A stretch of DNA of 64,000 nucleotides from assembly GCF_009866655.1 (NCBI RefSeq), contig NZ_CP047420.1, positions 2,418,001-2,482,000 on the forward strand. The letters are read 5' to 3'. The translations under genes and the position numbers were made by a program. This document shows positions 24,807-33,183 of this stretch, piece after piece (position 1 is the stretch's first letter; the number at the start of each line of letters is the position of its first letter). Source of the DNA: Rathayibacter sp. VKM Ac-2804. GTDB lineage: Bacteria > Actinomycetota > Actinomycetes > Actinomycetales > Microbacteriaceae. The notes below the pieces were generated by a model that made no database searches, had not been told where the DNA came from, and saw only the letters and a program-made list of their open reading frames with translations.

Positions 24807-26896
24807 GCGCGGAGTGCTGCGGCAGCGACGAGCCGACCACCCCGCGCCGGACCCCGGTGTTGCGATCGCGGAGCACCGGAGACGTCTGCTGCGCGGCCGA
24901 GGGCGCACCGGTCACCGTGGCCCTCGGCTCGCGCCCCGCGTCGACCGAGCACGAGCGGAACGACCACGACGGTCCCTCCGGATCGGAGCACGGCCCTCGC
25001 GCTCACGACGACGACGAGCACGACCACGGCTCCGGCGAGGAGTCGGTCGTGTGGTGGCGCGACCCCGGCGTCCTGATCCCGCTCGCCGCCGGTGTGCTGC
25101 TGCTCGCCGGCTCCGTCCTGGAGTGGACGGGGCTGGAGCTCGCGGGCAAGGTCGTGCTCGGCGCGAGTCTCGTCGTCGGCGCGTCGACGTTCACGCCGGG
25201 AGCCGTGCGGCGGCTGCTGCGCGGCAGGCTCGGGGTGGGCCTGCTGATGACGATCGCGGCTGTCGGAGCCGTCCTGCTCGGACACGTCGGGGAGGCGGCG
25301 GCTCTGGCGTTCCTCTTCTCGATCGCGGAGGCGCTCGAGGACCGCGCGATGGACCGGGCCCGCGGCGGCCTCCGCGCCCTGCTGGATCTCCTCCCGGACA
25401 CCGCGATCGTCTCCCGCCTGCACGGCGACGTGACGGTCCCCGCCCGCGAGCTGCGCGAGCTCGACCTGCTCGTCGTGCGCCCCGGCGACCGGATCGCGAC
25501 GGACGGCGTCGTCGTCTCCGGCCGCAGCAGCATCGACACGTCCGCGGTCACGGGCGAGTCGATCCCCGTCGACGTCGTCCCGGGCGACGCCGTCTCCGCC
25601 GGGGCGATCAACGGCGGCGGAGCCCTGCAGATCGAGGCGACCGCCGCGGGCACGGACAACTCCATGACGACGATCGTGCGGCTGGTCGAGCAGGCCCACG
25701 CCCGCAAGGGCGAGCGGGCCCGGCTCGCGGACCGCATCGCGAAGCCCCTGATCCCCGCCGTGCTCCTGCTCGCCGCGGGCATCGCCCTGCTCGGCGTCCT
25801 CCTCGGCGACACCACCACCTGGACCGAGCGGGCCCTCGTCGTGCTCGTCGCCGCGTCTCCGTGCGCCCTCGCGATCGCCGTGCCGGTGACGGTCGTCTCC
25901 GCGATCGGCGCGGGCAGCCGCTTCGGCCTCATCATCACGTCCGGCGAGGCGTTCGAGCGTCTCGGCACGGTGCAGGTCGTCGCGTTCGACAAGACCGGCA
26001 CCCTCACCGCCGGCCGCCCGAGCGTCACCGACGTCGCCACCGCTCCCGGCGTGTCCCGCGAGGACGTCCTGTCCCTCGCCGCCGCGCTCGAGGCGCAGAG
26101 CACCCATCCGCTCGCCGCGGCGATCCTCGCCGCCGCCCCGGCACCCGCGCCGGTCGACGGCGTCGTCGAGCATCCCGGCGACGGCATCACCGGGACCCTC
26201 GCCGGAGTCCCGGTGCGCATCGGCAGCCCGCGCTGGGTGCCCGCGGGAGGGCTGACGGCCCGGCTGGAGGCGATGGAGAGCGCCGGGATGACGGCCGTCG
26301 TCGTCGAACGCGGCGGCACGGTCCTCGGCGTGATCGGCATCCGAGACGAGCTCGAGCCCGGGGCGGTCGAGACGATCGCGGAGCTCGAGCGGCAGCACAT
26401 CGGCGTCGTCATGCTCACGGGCGACAACACCCGCACCGCGCACGCCCTCGCGGCTCAGGCCGGCATCTCCGATGTCCGCGCCGAGCAGCGGCCCGCCGAT
26501 AAGGCCGCCGCGATCGAGCAGCTCCGCCGGCACTGCCGGGTGGCGATGATCGGCGACGGCATCAACGACGCCCCTGCGCTCGCGAGCGCGGACGTCGGGA
26601 TCGCGATGGGCGCGACAGGCTCCGCCGCCGCGATCGAATCCGCGGACGTCGCCTTCACCGGCACGGACCTCCGACTGATCCCCGCCGCGCTCCTGCACGC
26701 CCGGCGCGGCCGCCGCATCATGACCGCCAACCTGATCCTCGCGCTCGCCGTGATCGTCGTCCTCCTCCCCCTCGCACTCCTCGGCCTCCTGGGCCTCTCC
26801 GGCGTCGTCCTCGTCCACGAGCTCGCGGAGGTCGTCATCATCGCCAACGGCCTCCGCGCGGCCCGCCGCGCACCACCCGCCCTCCCGCCCGCCTGA
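24803..26896 (+). CDS. Heavy-metal P1B-type ATPase
   Basis: 697 residues of a metal-exporting P-type ATPase. The N-terminus lacks a ferredoxin-like metal domain and instead carries Cys pairs at residues 5-6 and 29-30 and a His/Asp-rich stretch (about 50-77). Core motifs are TGES (250-253), SPC (352-354) in the ion-path helix, DKTGT (396-400, phosphorylated Asp 396), STHP and GDGINDAP. The SPC motif together with VHELAEVVIIANGL in a last helix resembles the P1B-4 class (Co, Zn, Cd or Ni). Directly coupled to cmtR, an arrangement like cmtR-ctpG, so Cd/Pb efflux is the best guess. Confidence 0.93.
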   Translation: MSAECCGSDEPTTPRRTPVLRSRSTGDVCCAAEGAPVTVALGSRPASTEHERNDHDGPSGSEHGPRAHDDDEHDHGSGEESVVWWRDPGVLIPLAAGVLLLAGSVLEWTGLELAGKVVLGASLVVGASTFTPGAVRRLLRGRLGVGLLMTIAAVGAVLLGHVGEAAALAFLFSIAEALEDRAMDRARGGLRALLDLLPDTAIVSRLHGDVTVPARELRELDLLVVRPGDRIATDGVVVSGRSSIDTSAVTGESIPVDVVPGDAVSAGAINGGGALQIEATAAGTDNSMTTIVRLVEQAHARKGERARLADRIAKPLIPAVLLLAAGIALLGVLLGDTTTWTERALVVLVAASPCALAIAVPVTVVSAIGAGSRFGLIITSGEAFERLGTVQVVAFDKTGTLTAGRPSVTDVATAPGVSREDVLSLAAALEAQSTHPLAAAILAAAPAPAPVDGVVEHPGDGITGTLAGVPVRIGSPRWVPAGGLTARLEAMESAGMTAVVVERGGTVLGVIGIRDELEPGAVETIAELERQHIGVVMLTGDNTRTAHALAAQAGISDVRAEQRPADKAAAIEQLRRHCRVAMIGDGINDAPALASADVGIAMGATGSAAAIESADVAFTGTDLRLIPAALLHARRGRRIMTANLILALAVIVVLLPLALLGLLGLSGVVLVHELAEVVIIANGLRAARRAPPALPPA

Positions 26897-27256
26897 CCGC
26901 CTCACCGCACTCGCCCCCTCGCCTGACCGCGCCCGCCCCCGCTGCACCCCTCCCACCCCCGAGCGGACCGGCAACGGGCTCCAGCACCTCACCAGCCACC
27001 CTCCCGGGTCCCCTCGCGGCGCATCCGGAAGCAGCGCGCCACGATCAGCACCTTCCTCGTCGAGCACGCCGCGCTCGTGCCGATCGGCTTCTGGGCCGCC
27101 GTCGCCGTCGTGACGGCGCTCGCCGCGGTGCTGCACCACCGACGCGGAAGACGCTCCTCGTCCTCGCGGCGCTCGCCCTCCTCGCCGGGGTGGGGACGAG
27201 GCCGTCACCCGGACGGACCCTCCTCGCCTTTATGCTCGCAGGAGGAGGTGTCGACG
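26897..27256 (+). other. Intergenic region with possible membrane-protein remnant
   Basis: About 360 bases. One frame reads LVEHAALVPIGFWAAVAVVT followed by ALAAVLHHRRG, and a shifted frame continues with KTLLVLAALALLAGVGTRP, as if a gene for a membrane protein had suffered a frameshift. No start or ribosome site supports a live gene. The region ends in the AGGAGGAGG ribosome site of the next gene. Confidence 0.3.
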
Positions 27257-27772
27257 ATGATGCACCCGGCAGGAACACGAGTCTCTCCCGGCCCGGACGA
27301 GGCGGAGCGCCGCCGTCGCGAGGCCGCAGCCCGAGCGATGCGGGAGAGCGGTCGCCCGCTCACGGCCTTCGCCGTCCGCCACCGCCGAGGACTCGACGTC
27401 GCCTTCCTCGTCGACGGCACGGAGGGCGACTTCCAGATCGGCATGGGCGCCGCCTCGGAGGACTTCCGGAGCGTCCTCACCCTCGGCGTGGACCAGGAGG
27501 GCGGCCGGATGCACGCGGTGTCGGAGTGGATCGTCGACGGGAGGACCCGCCCCGTCCCGATCAGGATCCTGCACCGGTCGTCGACGGTGATCCTCGTCGA
27601 GGCCGCGCACCTCCCGCTCGAGCGCCGCCCCGCCTCGCTGAAGTGCTGGTCGTTCCTCCGCCGGCACGGCGTCGACCATCACGCGGAGGTCGTCGACCAC
27701 GTCTCCCCGGAGCTGTCGGGACTGCCCCCGGTCGAGTTCGTGACCGACCCGAGGACGTCCCCGGCCCGCTGA
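27257..27772 (+). CDS. Hypothetical protein, 171 residues
   Basis: Starts at the ATG at 27257 (a second ATG follows at once), nine bases after a strong AGGAGGAGG. After a charged N-terminal helix (DEAERRRREAAARAMRESGR) the protein has alternating beta-type stretches (VDGTEGDFQIGMGAASEDFR; RPVPIRILHRSSTVILVEAA). No domain recognised and no membrane segment. Appears to be a single-gene unit. Confidence 0.65.
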   Translation: MMHPAGTRVSPGPDEAERRRREAAARAMRESGRPLTAFAVRHRRGLDVAFLVDGTEGDFQIGMGAASEDFRSVLTLGVDQEGGRMHAVSEWIVDGRTRPVPIRILHRSSTVILVEAAHLPLERRPASLKCWSFLRRHGVDHHAEVVDHVSPELSGLPPVEFVTDPRTSPAR

Positions 27773-27856
27773 CCGCGGCGCACGGATCCGTCCCACGCTC
27801 CGACCAATCCGCCCGGGACGACCGCTGCGAAAAGGGTCAGGACGTCCTGGTCCGGA

Positions 27857-27891
27857 CAGGGCGGTGCCTCACCCGATGGGGTGCCGCCCTG
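27857..27891. terminator. Hairpin between convergent genes
   Basis: CAGGGCGG (27857-27864) pairs with CCGCCCTG (27884-27891), with further pairing inside the loop. It lies between the hypothetical gene and the convergent SDR gene and could end transcription from both. No long T run is present. Confidence 0.5.
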
Positions 27892-27943
27892 CGACCGGGG
27901 ACGACGACGGGGGCCGCACGGAGCCGCAGCCCCGCGCCGGCCG

Positions 27944-28702
27944 TCAGGCGAAGTCGGCCGTGTCGCCGACGAGGCGCGTGTTCTCCGCCGGGATCGGCTC
28001 GACCGCGGCGAGGGCGACCTCGGCCGCGAACTCGCCCACGTTGTAGAGCTTGCCCGCCGACTCGCGACGGGAGCTGATCGCGCCGGGGTTCGAGCGCTCG
28101 AGCAGCGTCGCGGTGATGGTGCCCTCGATCATGTCGCCCGAGACGACGACGAACTCGACACCGCGCTCGGTCAGCGCCGGGATCCGCTCGCGCAGGGCGT
28201 CCTCGCCGGCGCGCTTGGACAGCGCGACCGGCTCGTACTCCGGCATGGTCGGGGTCGTCCGGATGAAGTGCGCCTGGTGGCTGGTGACGAAGACGATGCG
28301 CGAGCCCTCGCCGAGCAGCGGCAGCGCCGCCTCGAGCGTGGCGACCTGCGAGTCGCGGTTGAGGACCATCGCGTAGTCCTCCCCCATGTTGCTCTCCATG
28401 CCGCCGGAGGCGTTCAGCACGAGCACGTCCAGCCCGCCGAGCCTCTCCTGGATCTCGGCGAAGAGAGCGGCGCGCGAGGACGCGTCGGTGAGGTCGGCGC
28501 CCACCGCGAAGGCGGAGCCGCCCGCGGCGGTGATCTGGTCGACGAGCTTCGTCGCGCGCGGCGCCTTCGAGCGGTAGTTCACGACGACGCTCGCGCCGGC
28601 CTCGGCGAAGTAGCGGACGGTGTCGGCGCCGATGCCGCGGGAGGAGCCGGTGACGAGGACGCGCTTGCCGTCGAGCGAGCCGGGGGCGAGGGGGTTGGAC
28701 AC
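27944..28702 (-). CDS. SDR family oxidoreductase
   Basis: 252 residues. Cofactor motif TGSSRGIGADTV near residue 18 and VLNASGGMES in place of NNAG. The active site is degenerate relative to classical SDRs: FVTSHQAHFI holds the Ser, and YEPVALSKRAG has the Lys with the Tyr displaced by several residues. This pattern is seen in a group of actinobacterial SDRs of unknown substrate. Start ATG at 28702; no operon partner. Confidence 0.85.
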   Translation of the reverse strand: MSNPLAPGSLDGKRVLVTGSSRGIGADTVRYFAEAGASVVVNYRSKAPRATKLVDQITAAGGSAFAVGADLTDASSRAALFAEIQERLGGLDVLVLNASGGMESNMGEDYAMVLNRDSQVATLEAALPLLGEGSRIVFVTSHQAHFIRTTPTMPEYEPVALSKRAGEDALRERIPALTERGVEFVVVSGDMIEGTITATLLERSNPGAISSRRESAGKLYNVGEFAAEVALAAVEPIPAENTRLVGDTADFA

Positions 28703-28880
28703 GAGGAGATCCTCCAGGACGCCGGCGCAGGAGCCGGATCGGGCACGGGTGACGGGCCCACGGCCCGACGCAGGAGCCTACCAAGGCGCCGCCGACCCCG
28801 TCGGTCCCGCGCCGCCCACCCCCCTCTCAGCCCGCCTTGCTACCGTGGACTCCCGTGCTCGTAAGGGGAAGGAGCACCGC

Positions 28881-29348
28881 ATGGACGCAGTGACTCAGTA
28901 CGCCTGGATCCTCTGGATCGCCCTCATCCTGATCTTCGTGATCGTCGAGATGATCACCTTCGAGTTCACCTTCCTGATGCTCGCGGTCGGCAGCATCGGC
29001 GGACTCGCGGCCGGCCTCCTCGGCGCCCCGTTCTGGGTGCAGGTCCCGGTCGCCGCGGTCCTCGCGGTGCTGCTGCTCTTCACGGTCAGACCCTCGCTGC
29101 TGCGGCTGCTGAAGCGCGGCGGCGATCCGACGCCGACCGGAGCCGACGCGCTGCTCGGCCTCGCCGGCAGCGTCGTGATCGCGGGGCCCGGCCCCGGTCA
29201 GGTGAAGCTCGTCAACGGCGAGACGTGGACGGTCAAGCTGTCCCCGCTCGTCGAGACCCGCCCGCTCGGTGTCGGCGAACGCGTCGTCGTCACCGCCATC
29301 GAGGGCGCGACAGCCGTCGTCGTCCCCGCCGAAAGGAGTTCGTCGTGA
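28881..29348 (+). CDS. NfeD-like membrane protein
   Basis: 155 residues. Two to three N-terminal membrane segments (WILWIALILIFVIVEMITFE, LMLAVGSIGGLAAGLLG, VPVAAVLAVLLLFTV) are followed by an OB-fold domain (LLGLAGSVVIAGPGPGQVKL, then GERVVVTAIEGATAVV), the standard short NfeD layout. NfeD proteins pair with SPFH/stomatin proteins in membrane microdomains. The ATG has GGAAGGAG upstream, and its stop overlaps the SPFH gene start by four bases, a close match to the conserved gene pair. Confidence 0.92.
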   Translation: MDAVTQYAWILWIALILIFVIVEMITFEFTFLMLAVGSIGGLAAGLLGAPFWVQVPVAAVLAVLLLFTVRPSLLRLLKRGGDPTPTGADALLGLAGSVVIAGPGPGQVKLVNGETWTVKLSPLVETRPLGVGERVVVTAIEGATAVVVPAERSSS

Positions 29349-30289
29349 ACACCGCAGCAATCGTGACGACGGTGATCATCGCGGTCATCGTCCTCTTCGC
29401 CCTGGTGGTGCTGTTCAAGGCCATCCGCATCGTCCCGCAGGCCACGGCCGGCGTGGTCGAGCGCCTGGGCAAGTACCACCGCACCCTCCTCCCCGGACTG
29501 AACCTGGTGATCCCGTTCATCGACCGGGTCCGCCCGTCCGTCGACCTGCGCGAGCAGGTCGTCTCCTTCCCGCCGCAGCCGGTGATCACCGAGGACAACC
29601 TGGTCGTGTCGATCGACACGGTCGTCTACTTCCAGGTGACCGACGCGCGCGCCGCCACCTACGAGATCGCCAACTACCTCGGCGCCGTGGAGCAGCTCAC
29701 CACCACCACGCTCCGCAACGTGGTCGGCGGGCTGAACCTCGAGGAGGCGCTGACCTCCCGCGACAACATCAACGGCCAGCTGCGCATCGTCCTCGACGAG
29801 GCCACCGGCAAGTGGGGCATCCGCGTCGGACGCGTCGAGCTCAAGGCGATCGACCCGCCGATCTCCATCCAGGACTCGATGGAGAAGCAGATGCGCGCCG
29901 AGCGCGATCGCCGCGCCGTCATCCTCACCGCCGAGGGCACGAAGCAGTCGCAGATCCTGAACGCGGAGGGCCACCGCCAGGCGGCGATCCTCGCGGCCGA
30001 GGGCGACGCGAAGGCCGCGGTCCTCCGAGCCGAGGGCGAGGCGAAGGCGATCACCACCGTCTTCTCCGCCATCCACGAGGGCCGCCCCGACAACGAGCTC
30101 CTCGCCTACGAGTACCTGCAGATGCTGCCGAAGATCGCCGAGGGCAGCGCGAACAAGCTCTGGATCGTGCCGAGCGAGCTCACCGAGGCGCTCAAGGGCA
30201 TGGGTCAGGCGTTCGGCAAGAACTCGCCGACCCGCCCGGAGCGCGAGCAGGACGGCTCGGGCATGACTCCCCCGGCCCCGTCCTTCTAG
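29345..30289 (+). CDS. SPFH/Band 7 (stomatin-like) protein
   Basis: 314 residues from the GTG overlapping the nfeD stop. One N-terminal membrane segment (IVTTVIIAVIVLFALVVLF) precedes the SPFH domain (RIVPQATAGVVERLGKYHRT onward), with the conserved TTLRNVVGGLNLEEALTSRD region and a helical coiled-coil stretch rich in Ala/Glu (AEGHRQAAILAAEGDAKAA) near residues 195-235. It likely oligomerises in the cytoplasmic membrane together with NfeD, influencing membrane order or protease access. Very typical QmcA/stomatin length and order. Confidence 0.95.
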   Translation: MNTAAIVTTVIIAVIVLFALVVLFKAIRIVPQATAGVVERLGKYHRTLLPGLNLVIPFIDRVRPSVDLREQVVSFPPQPVITEDNLVVSIDTVVYFQVTDARAATYEIANYLGAVEQLTTTTLRNVVGGLNLEEALTSRDNINGQLRIVLDEATGKWGIRVGRVELKAIDPPISIQDSMEKQMRAERDRRAVILTAEGTKQSQILNAEGHRQAAILAAEGDAKAAVLRAEGEAKAITTVFSAIHEGRPDNELLAYEYLQMLPKIAEGSANKLWIVPSELTEALKGMGQAFGKNSPTRPEREQDGSGMTPPAPSF

Positions 30290-30301
30290 GGCTCCTCCGC
30301 C

Positions 30302-31114
30302 ATGACGACTCCGCGGCCGCCGTTCCTCTCGGGGCGGCGGCCGTTCGTCATCGCCCACCGCGGCTTCGCGCCGGGCGCGGAGGGGAACACCCTCGAGTCG
30401 TTCCAGCGGGCCCTCGCCGCGGGGGCCGACCTGCTCGAGACCGACGTCCGCGCCTCCCTCGACGGCGTCGCGGTGCTCGTGCACGACGAGGAGGTCGTCG
30501 ACGCGTCCGGGCTGCGCCACCGCGTCGACCGGACGCGCTGGGAGGAGCTCGCCGAGTGCGTCCTCCCGTCCGGTGAGCGTCTCGTCACCCTCGCCGAGGC
30601 CCTGCGGCGACTGCCGACCGCGCGCTTCAACATCGACGTCAAGGCGAGGACCGCCGTCCTCCCGGTGGTCGAAGCGGTCCGCGCCGCCGGGGCACGGGAC
30701 CGCGTGCTGATCACCTCCTTCTCGGAGTCGCGCCGCCGCGCCGCCGTCCGTCACCTCCCCGGCGTCGCGACGTCCGCCTCGGCGCCCCGGTTCGCGGCGG
30801 CCCTCGTCGGCGCGCATCTGGGGCGGGCGGCACTCGTCCGACGGGCCCTCCGCGGCATCGACGCCCTGCAGGTCCCGGAGCGCGCGCTCGGCCTCGCGGT
30901 CGCCTCACCGCGGATCCTCGCCCGGTTGCGGGTCACGGGAGCCGAGATCCACCTCTGGACGATCAACGATCCCGAGCGGATGCGGGCTCTCCTCGAGCTC
31001 GGCGTCGACGGCCTCGTCACCGACCGCACCGATCTCGCCCGGGCCGCCGTGGACGACCGAGCGGACCGCGCCGACGACCGCGCCGGACGCGACGGGAAAG
31101 GCCCGGTCACCTGA
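30302..31114 (+). CDS. Glycerophosphodiester phosphodiesterase
   Basis: 270 residues of the GDPD family, a TIM barrel that hydrolyses glycerophosphodiesters to glycerol-3-phosphate and an alcohol. The catalytic set is visible: AHRGFAPGAEGNTLESF (HR near residue 19 and the following E), ETDVRASLDGVAVLVHDE (metal-binding E-x-D and the second catalytic His), and the C-terminal LWTINDPERM region. No signal peptide, so cytoplasmic. Follows the SPFH gene by 12 bases and may be co-transcribed. Confidence 0.92.
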   Translation: MTTPRPPFLSGRRPFVIAHRGFAPGAEGNTLESFQRALAAGADLLETDVRASLDGVAVLVHDEEVVDASGLRHRVDRTRWEELAECVLPSGERLVTLAEALRRLPTARFNIDVKARTAVLPVVEAVRAAGARDRVLITSFSESRRRAAVRHLPGVATSASAPRFAAALVGAHLGRAALVRRALRGIDALQVPERALGLAVASPRILARLRVTGAEIHLWTINDPERMRALLELGVDGLVTDRTDLARAAVDDRADRADDRAGRDGKGPVT

Positions 31115-31201
31115 CGATCCTCTGGCAAACGGGGGCCTCTCCGGACCACCCCCAGGTCCGCGGTCGACACTTGTCGGAGCACAGCGAGAGGAGACCACAC
31201 A

Positions 31202-31567
31202 ATGGCAGATCGAAGCTTGCGCGGGATGAGGCTCGGCTCACAGAGCCTGCAGAGCGAAGAAGGCGTCGTCTTCTCACCGCGGTCGACGTTCACGTACCAC
31301 TGCTCGGATTGCGGCCACGACACCGACATGGTGTTCTCGGCCGACGCCGAAGCGCCCGAGACCTGGGAGTGCCGCAACTGCGGCCACGAGGCCGTGCTGC
31401 TGGTGGATTCGAAGCCCGTCGTCGTCGACCGGGGCGAGCAGAAGGCACCGCGCACCCACTGGGACATGCTGCTCGAGCGCCGCACCCGTGCGGAACTCGA
31501 GGAGCTGCTCGAGGAGCGGCTCGCCTACCTCCGCGCCCGTCGCGGAGAGCACAAGATCGGCGCGTAG
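31202..31567 (+). CDS. rbpA: RNA polymerase-binding protein RbpA
   Basis: 121 residues, highly typical of actinobacterial RbpA. Two Cys pairs form the zinc-ribbon-like core (CSDCGHD and CRNCGHE), preceded by the N-terminal tail MADRSLRGMRLGSQSLQSEE and followed by the basic linker and the sigma-interaction domain (THWDMLLERRTRAELEELLE). It binds the principal sigma factor and stabilises open promoter complexes. The ATG follows GAGAGGAG. A strong terminator lies directly after the gene. Confidence 0.97.
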   Translation: MADRSLRGMRLGSQSLQSEEGVVFSPRSTFTYHCSDCGHDTDMVFSADAEAPETWECRNCGHEAVLLVDSKPVVVDRGEQKAPRTHWDMLLERRTRAELEELLEERLAYLRARRGEHKIGA

Positions 31568-31573
31568 CGCCCC

Positions 31574-31618
31574 AGGGTCCTGCTCGGCCGGCGTCCTCGC
31601 CGGCCGGCGGACCCTTTT
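31574..31618 (+). terminator. Intrinsic terminator after rbpA
   Basis: AGGGTCC (31574-31580) pairs with GGACCCT (31609-31615), with a long inner stem CGGCCGGCG/CGCCGGCCG (31585-31593 and 31598-31606), ending in TTTT. It closes rbpA and may also serve the convergent lnt gene. Confidence 0.85.
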
Positions 31619-31641
31619 CCGTGCCCGGACGCGCTTGAGAC

Positions 31642-33183
31642 CTAGCGCCGGCGTCGCGGCTCGCGCGTCCGCAGCACGAACGAGACCAGCCCGATGAGGC
31701 TCGCCGCGAGGAAGTACCAGCCGAGGTTCCGCGCCCACACCAGAGCCGGGGTCGTCGTGGACGCGAGCGGGACCTCGTCCACCATGGTGCCGGGCTCGAA
31801 CCACTCCAGCGAGTCGATCGTCGATCCGTCGGGAGCGATGATCGCGCTCGTGCCCACTGTCGAGATGTTGACCACGCTGCGGCCGGTCTCGATCGCCCGC
31901 AGCCGCGCGATCGCCAGCTGCTGCACGCTCTCATCGGTCCGCCCGAAGTCGGCGTTGTTCGTCTGCGCGAGCACCAGCTGCGCACCGCCGTCGACCATCG
32001 CGTTCGTCAGCGAGTCGTCCGAGATGTCGAAGCAGATCGCGATGCCCGCGAGGATCCCGTCGATGTCGAAGACGTTCGAGCGCGTGCCGATCGAGTAGTC
32101 GCGGCTGACCAGGTCCACCAGGTCGGGCGCGAACATCCGCCAGAACGCACGGTCCGGCATGTACTCGGCGAACGGCACCGGGTGCACCTTGTCGTAGACC
32201 TGGGTCGCGCCCTCCCCCGCCTTCCAGAGCAGCGAGCTGTTGTAGAAGACGTCGTCGGAGGGGTTCGTGATCGTCCCGACGATGAAGGGCGCGTCCATGG
32301 TGCTGCTGAGGTAGTCGAGGACGGCGGCGGACTGCGCGTTCCGGGTCGGATCGATGTCGACGCCGTTCTCGGGCCAGACGACCATGTCGACGTCCTCGCC
32401 GATGATCGGCAGGGTCGCGGAGGTGTGGTCCTCGAGGATCTGGCCGCGGTAGCTCTGCGAGAAAAGGCCGGCGTCGGAGTCGCCCTGGACCGCCGCGATG
32501 CGCGTCGTCCCCTCGGTCGGAGCGGGCCAGGCCGGGAAGACCAGCGCGACGATCGAGAAGCCGGCGACGACGGCCGCGCGGCCCGAGGCCGGCACGGACG
32601 TCGTCCGCACGGCCTGCGCCAGCGTCGCCGCCAGGAACGCCACCACGAAGCTCAGTCCGGAGAAGCCGACCCAGGCCGCCAGATCGGCGAGCGGGCCCAT
32701 CGACTGCGACAGCGCGAGCCGCCCCCAGGCGAAGCCGCCGTACGGCCACTGGATCGTGATCGTCTCGCGGCCCACCCAGAGCGCGGCGACCAGCGCGGGC
32801 AGCCCGATCATCCGACCGAGCGGGCCCGTCCAGACCCGCTGGCCCCTCGTCAGCAGCATCGCGGTGAGCCCGGAGGAGAGCGCGAAGAATATCGCCTGCA
32901 GTCCGGCCAGCGCCGCCCACGGGACGAGGCCGAGGTAGAGGGTCAGCCACTGGATGTGCACGCCCCAGAAGACCGCGCCGCCGACCAGGCCGACGAGTGC
33001 GCCGCTCCAGAAGCCGCGCCCGGCCAGGGCGAAGAGGATCGCGGCGGTGCCCACGATGGCGAGCGGCCAGACGTCGGAGTCGGGGAAGCCGCGGTCGAGA
33101 ACCGCCCCGCCGAGGGCCGCGAGCGGGATCGCCAGCCACAGCGGTGCCGTGCGCCCGGTGGGCGCCGAGATCACCGCCCTCAT
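31642..33183 (-). CDS. lnt: Apolipoprotein N-acyltransferase
   Basis: 513 residues. About eight N-terminal membrane segments are followed by the extracytoplasmic nitrilase-like domain. The catalytic triad is visible: E272 in VVWPENGVDI, K332 in YDKVHPVPF and C384 in GIAICFDIS. A final membrane segment (WYFLAASLIGLVSFVL) and a basic tail end the protein. It transfers an acyl chain to the N-terminal Cys of lipoproteins; in Actinobacteria with mycolate or similar envelopes this third acylation is known. The ATG overlaps the helicase stop (ATGA), making it the last gene of a seven-gene overlapping operon. Confidence 0.93.
   Translation of the reverse strand: MRAVISAPTGRTAPLWLAIPLAALGGAVLDRGFPDSDVWPLAIVGTAAILFALAGRGFWSGALVGLVGGAVFWGVHIQWLTLYLGLVPWAALAGLQAIFFALSSGLTAMLLTRGQRVWTGPLGRMIGLPALVAALWVGRETITIQWPYGGFAWGRLALSQSMGPLADLAAWVGFSGLSFVVAFLAATLAQAVRTTSVPASGRAAVVAGFSIVALVFPAWPAPTEGTTRIAAVQGDSDAGLFSQSYRGQILEDHTSATLPIIGEDVDMVVWPENGVDIDPTRNAQSAAVLDYLSSTMDAPFIVGTITNPSDDVFYNSSLLWKAGEGATQVYDKVHPVPFAEYMPDRAFWRMFAPDLVDLVSRDYSIGTRSNVFDIDGILAGIAICFDISDDSLTNAMVDGGAQLVLAQTNNADFGRTDESVQQLAIARLRAIETGRSVVNISTVGTSAIIAPDGSTIDSLEWFEPGTMVDEVPLASTTTPALVWARNLGWYFLAASLIGLVSFVLRTREPRRRR

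Noticed and set aside
24611..27208. Open frame of about 865 codons opposite the P-type ATPase
   Set aside because: Antisense of a gene with all catalytic motifs; composition is typical of shadow frames.
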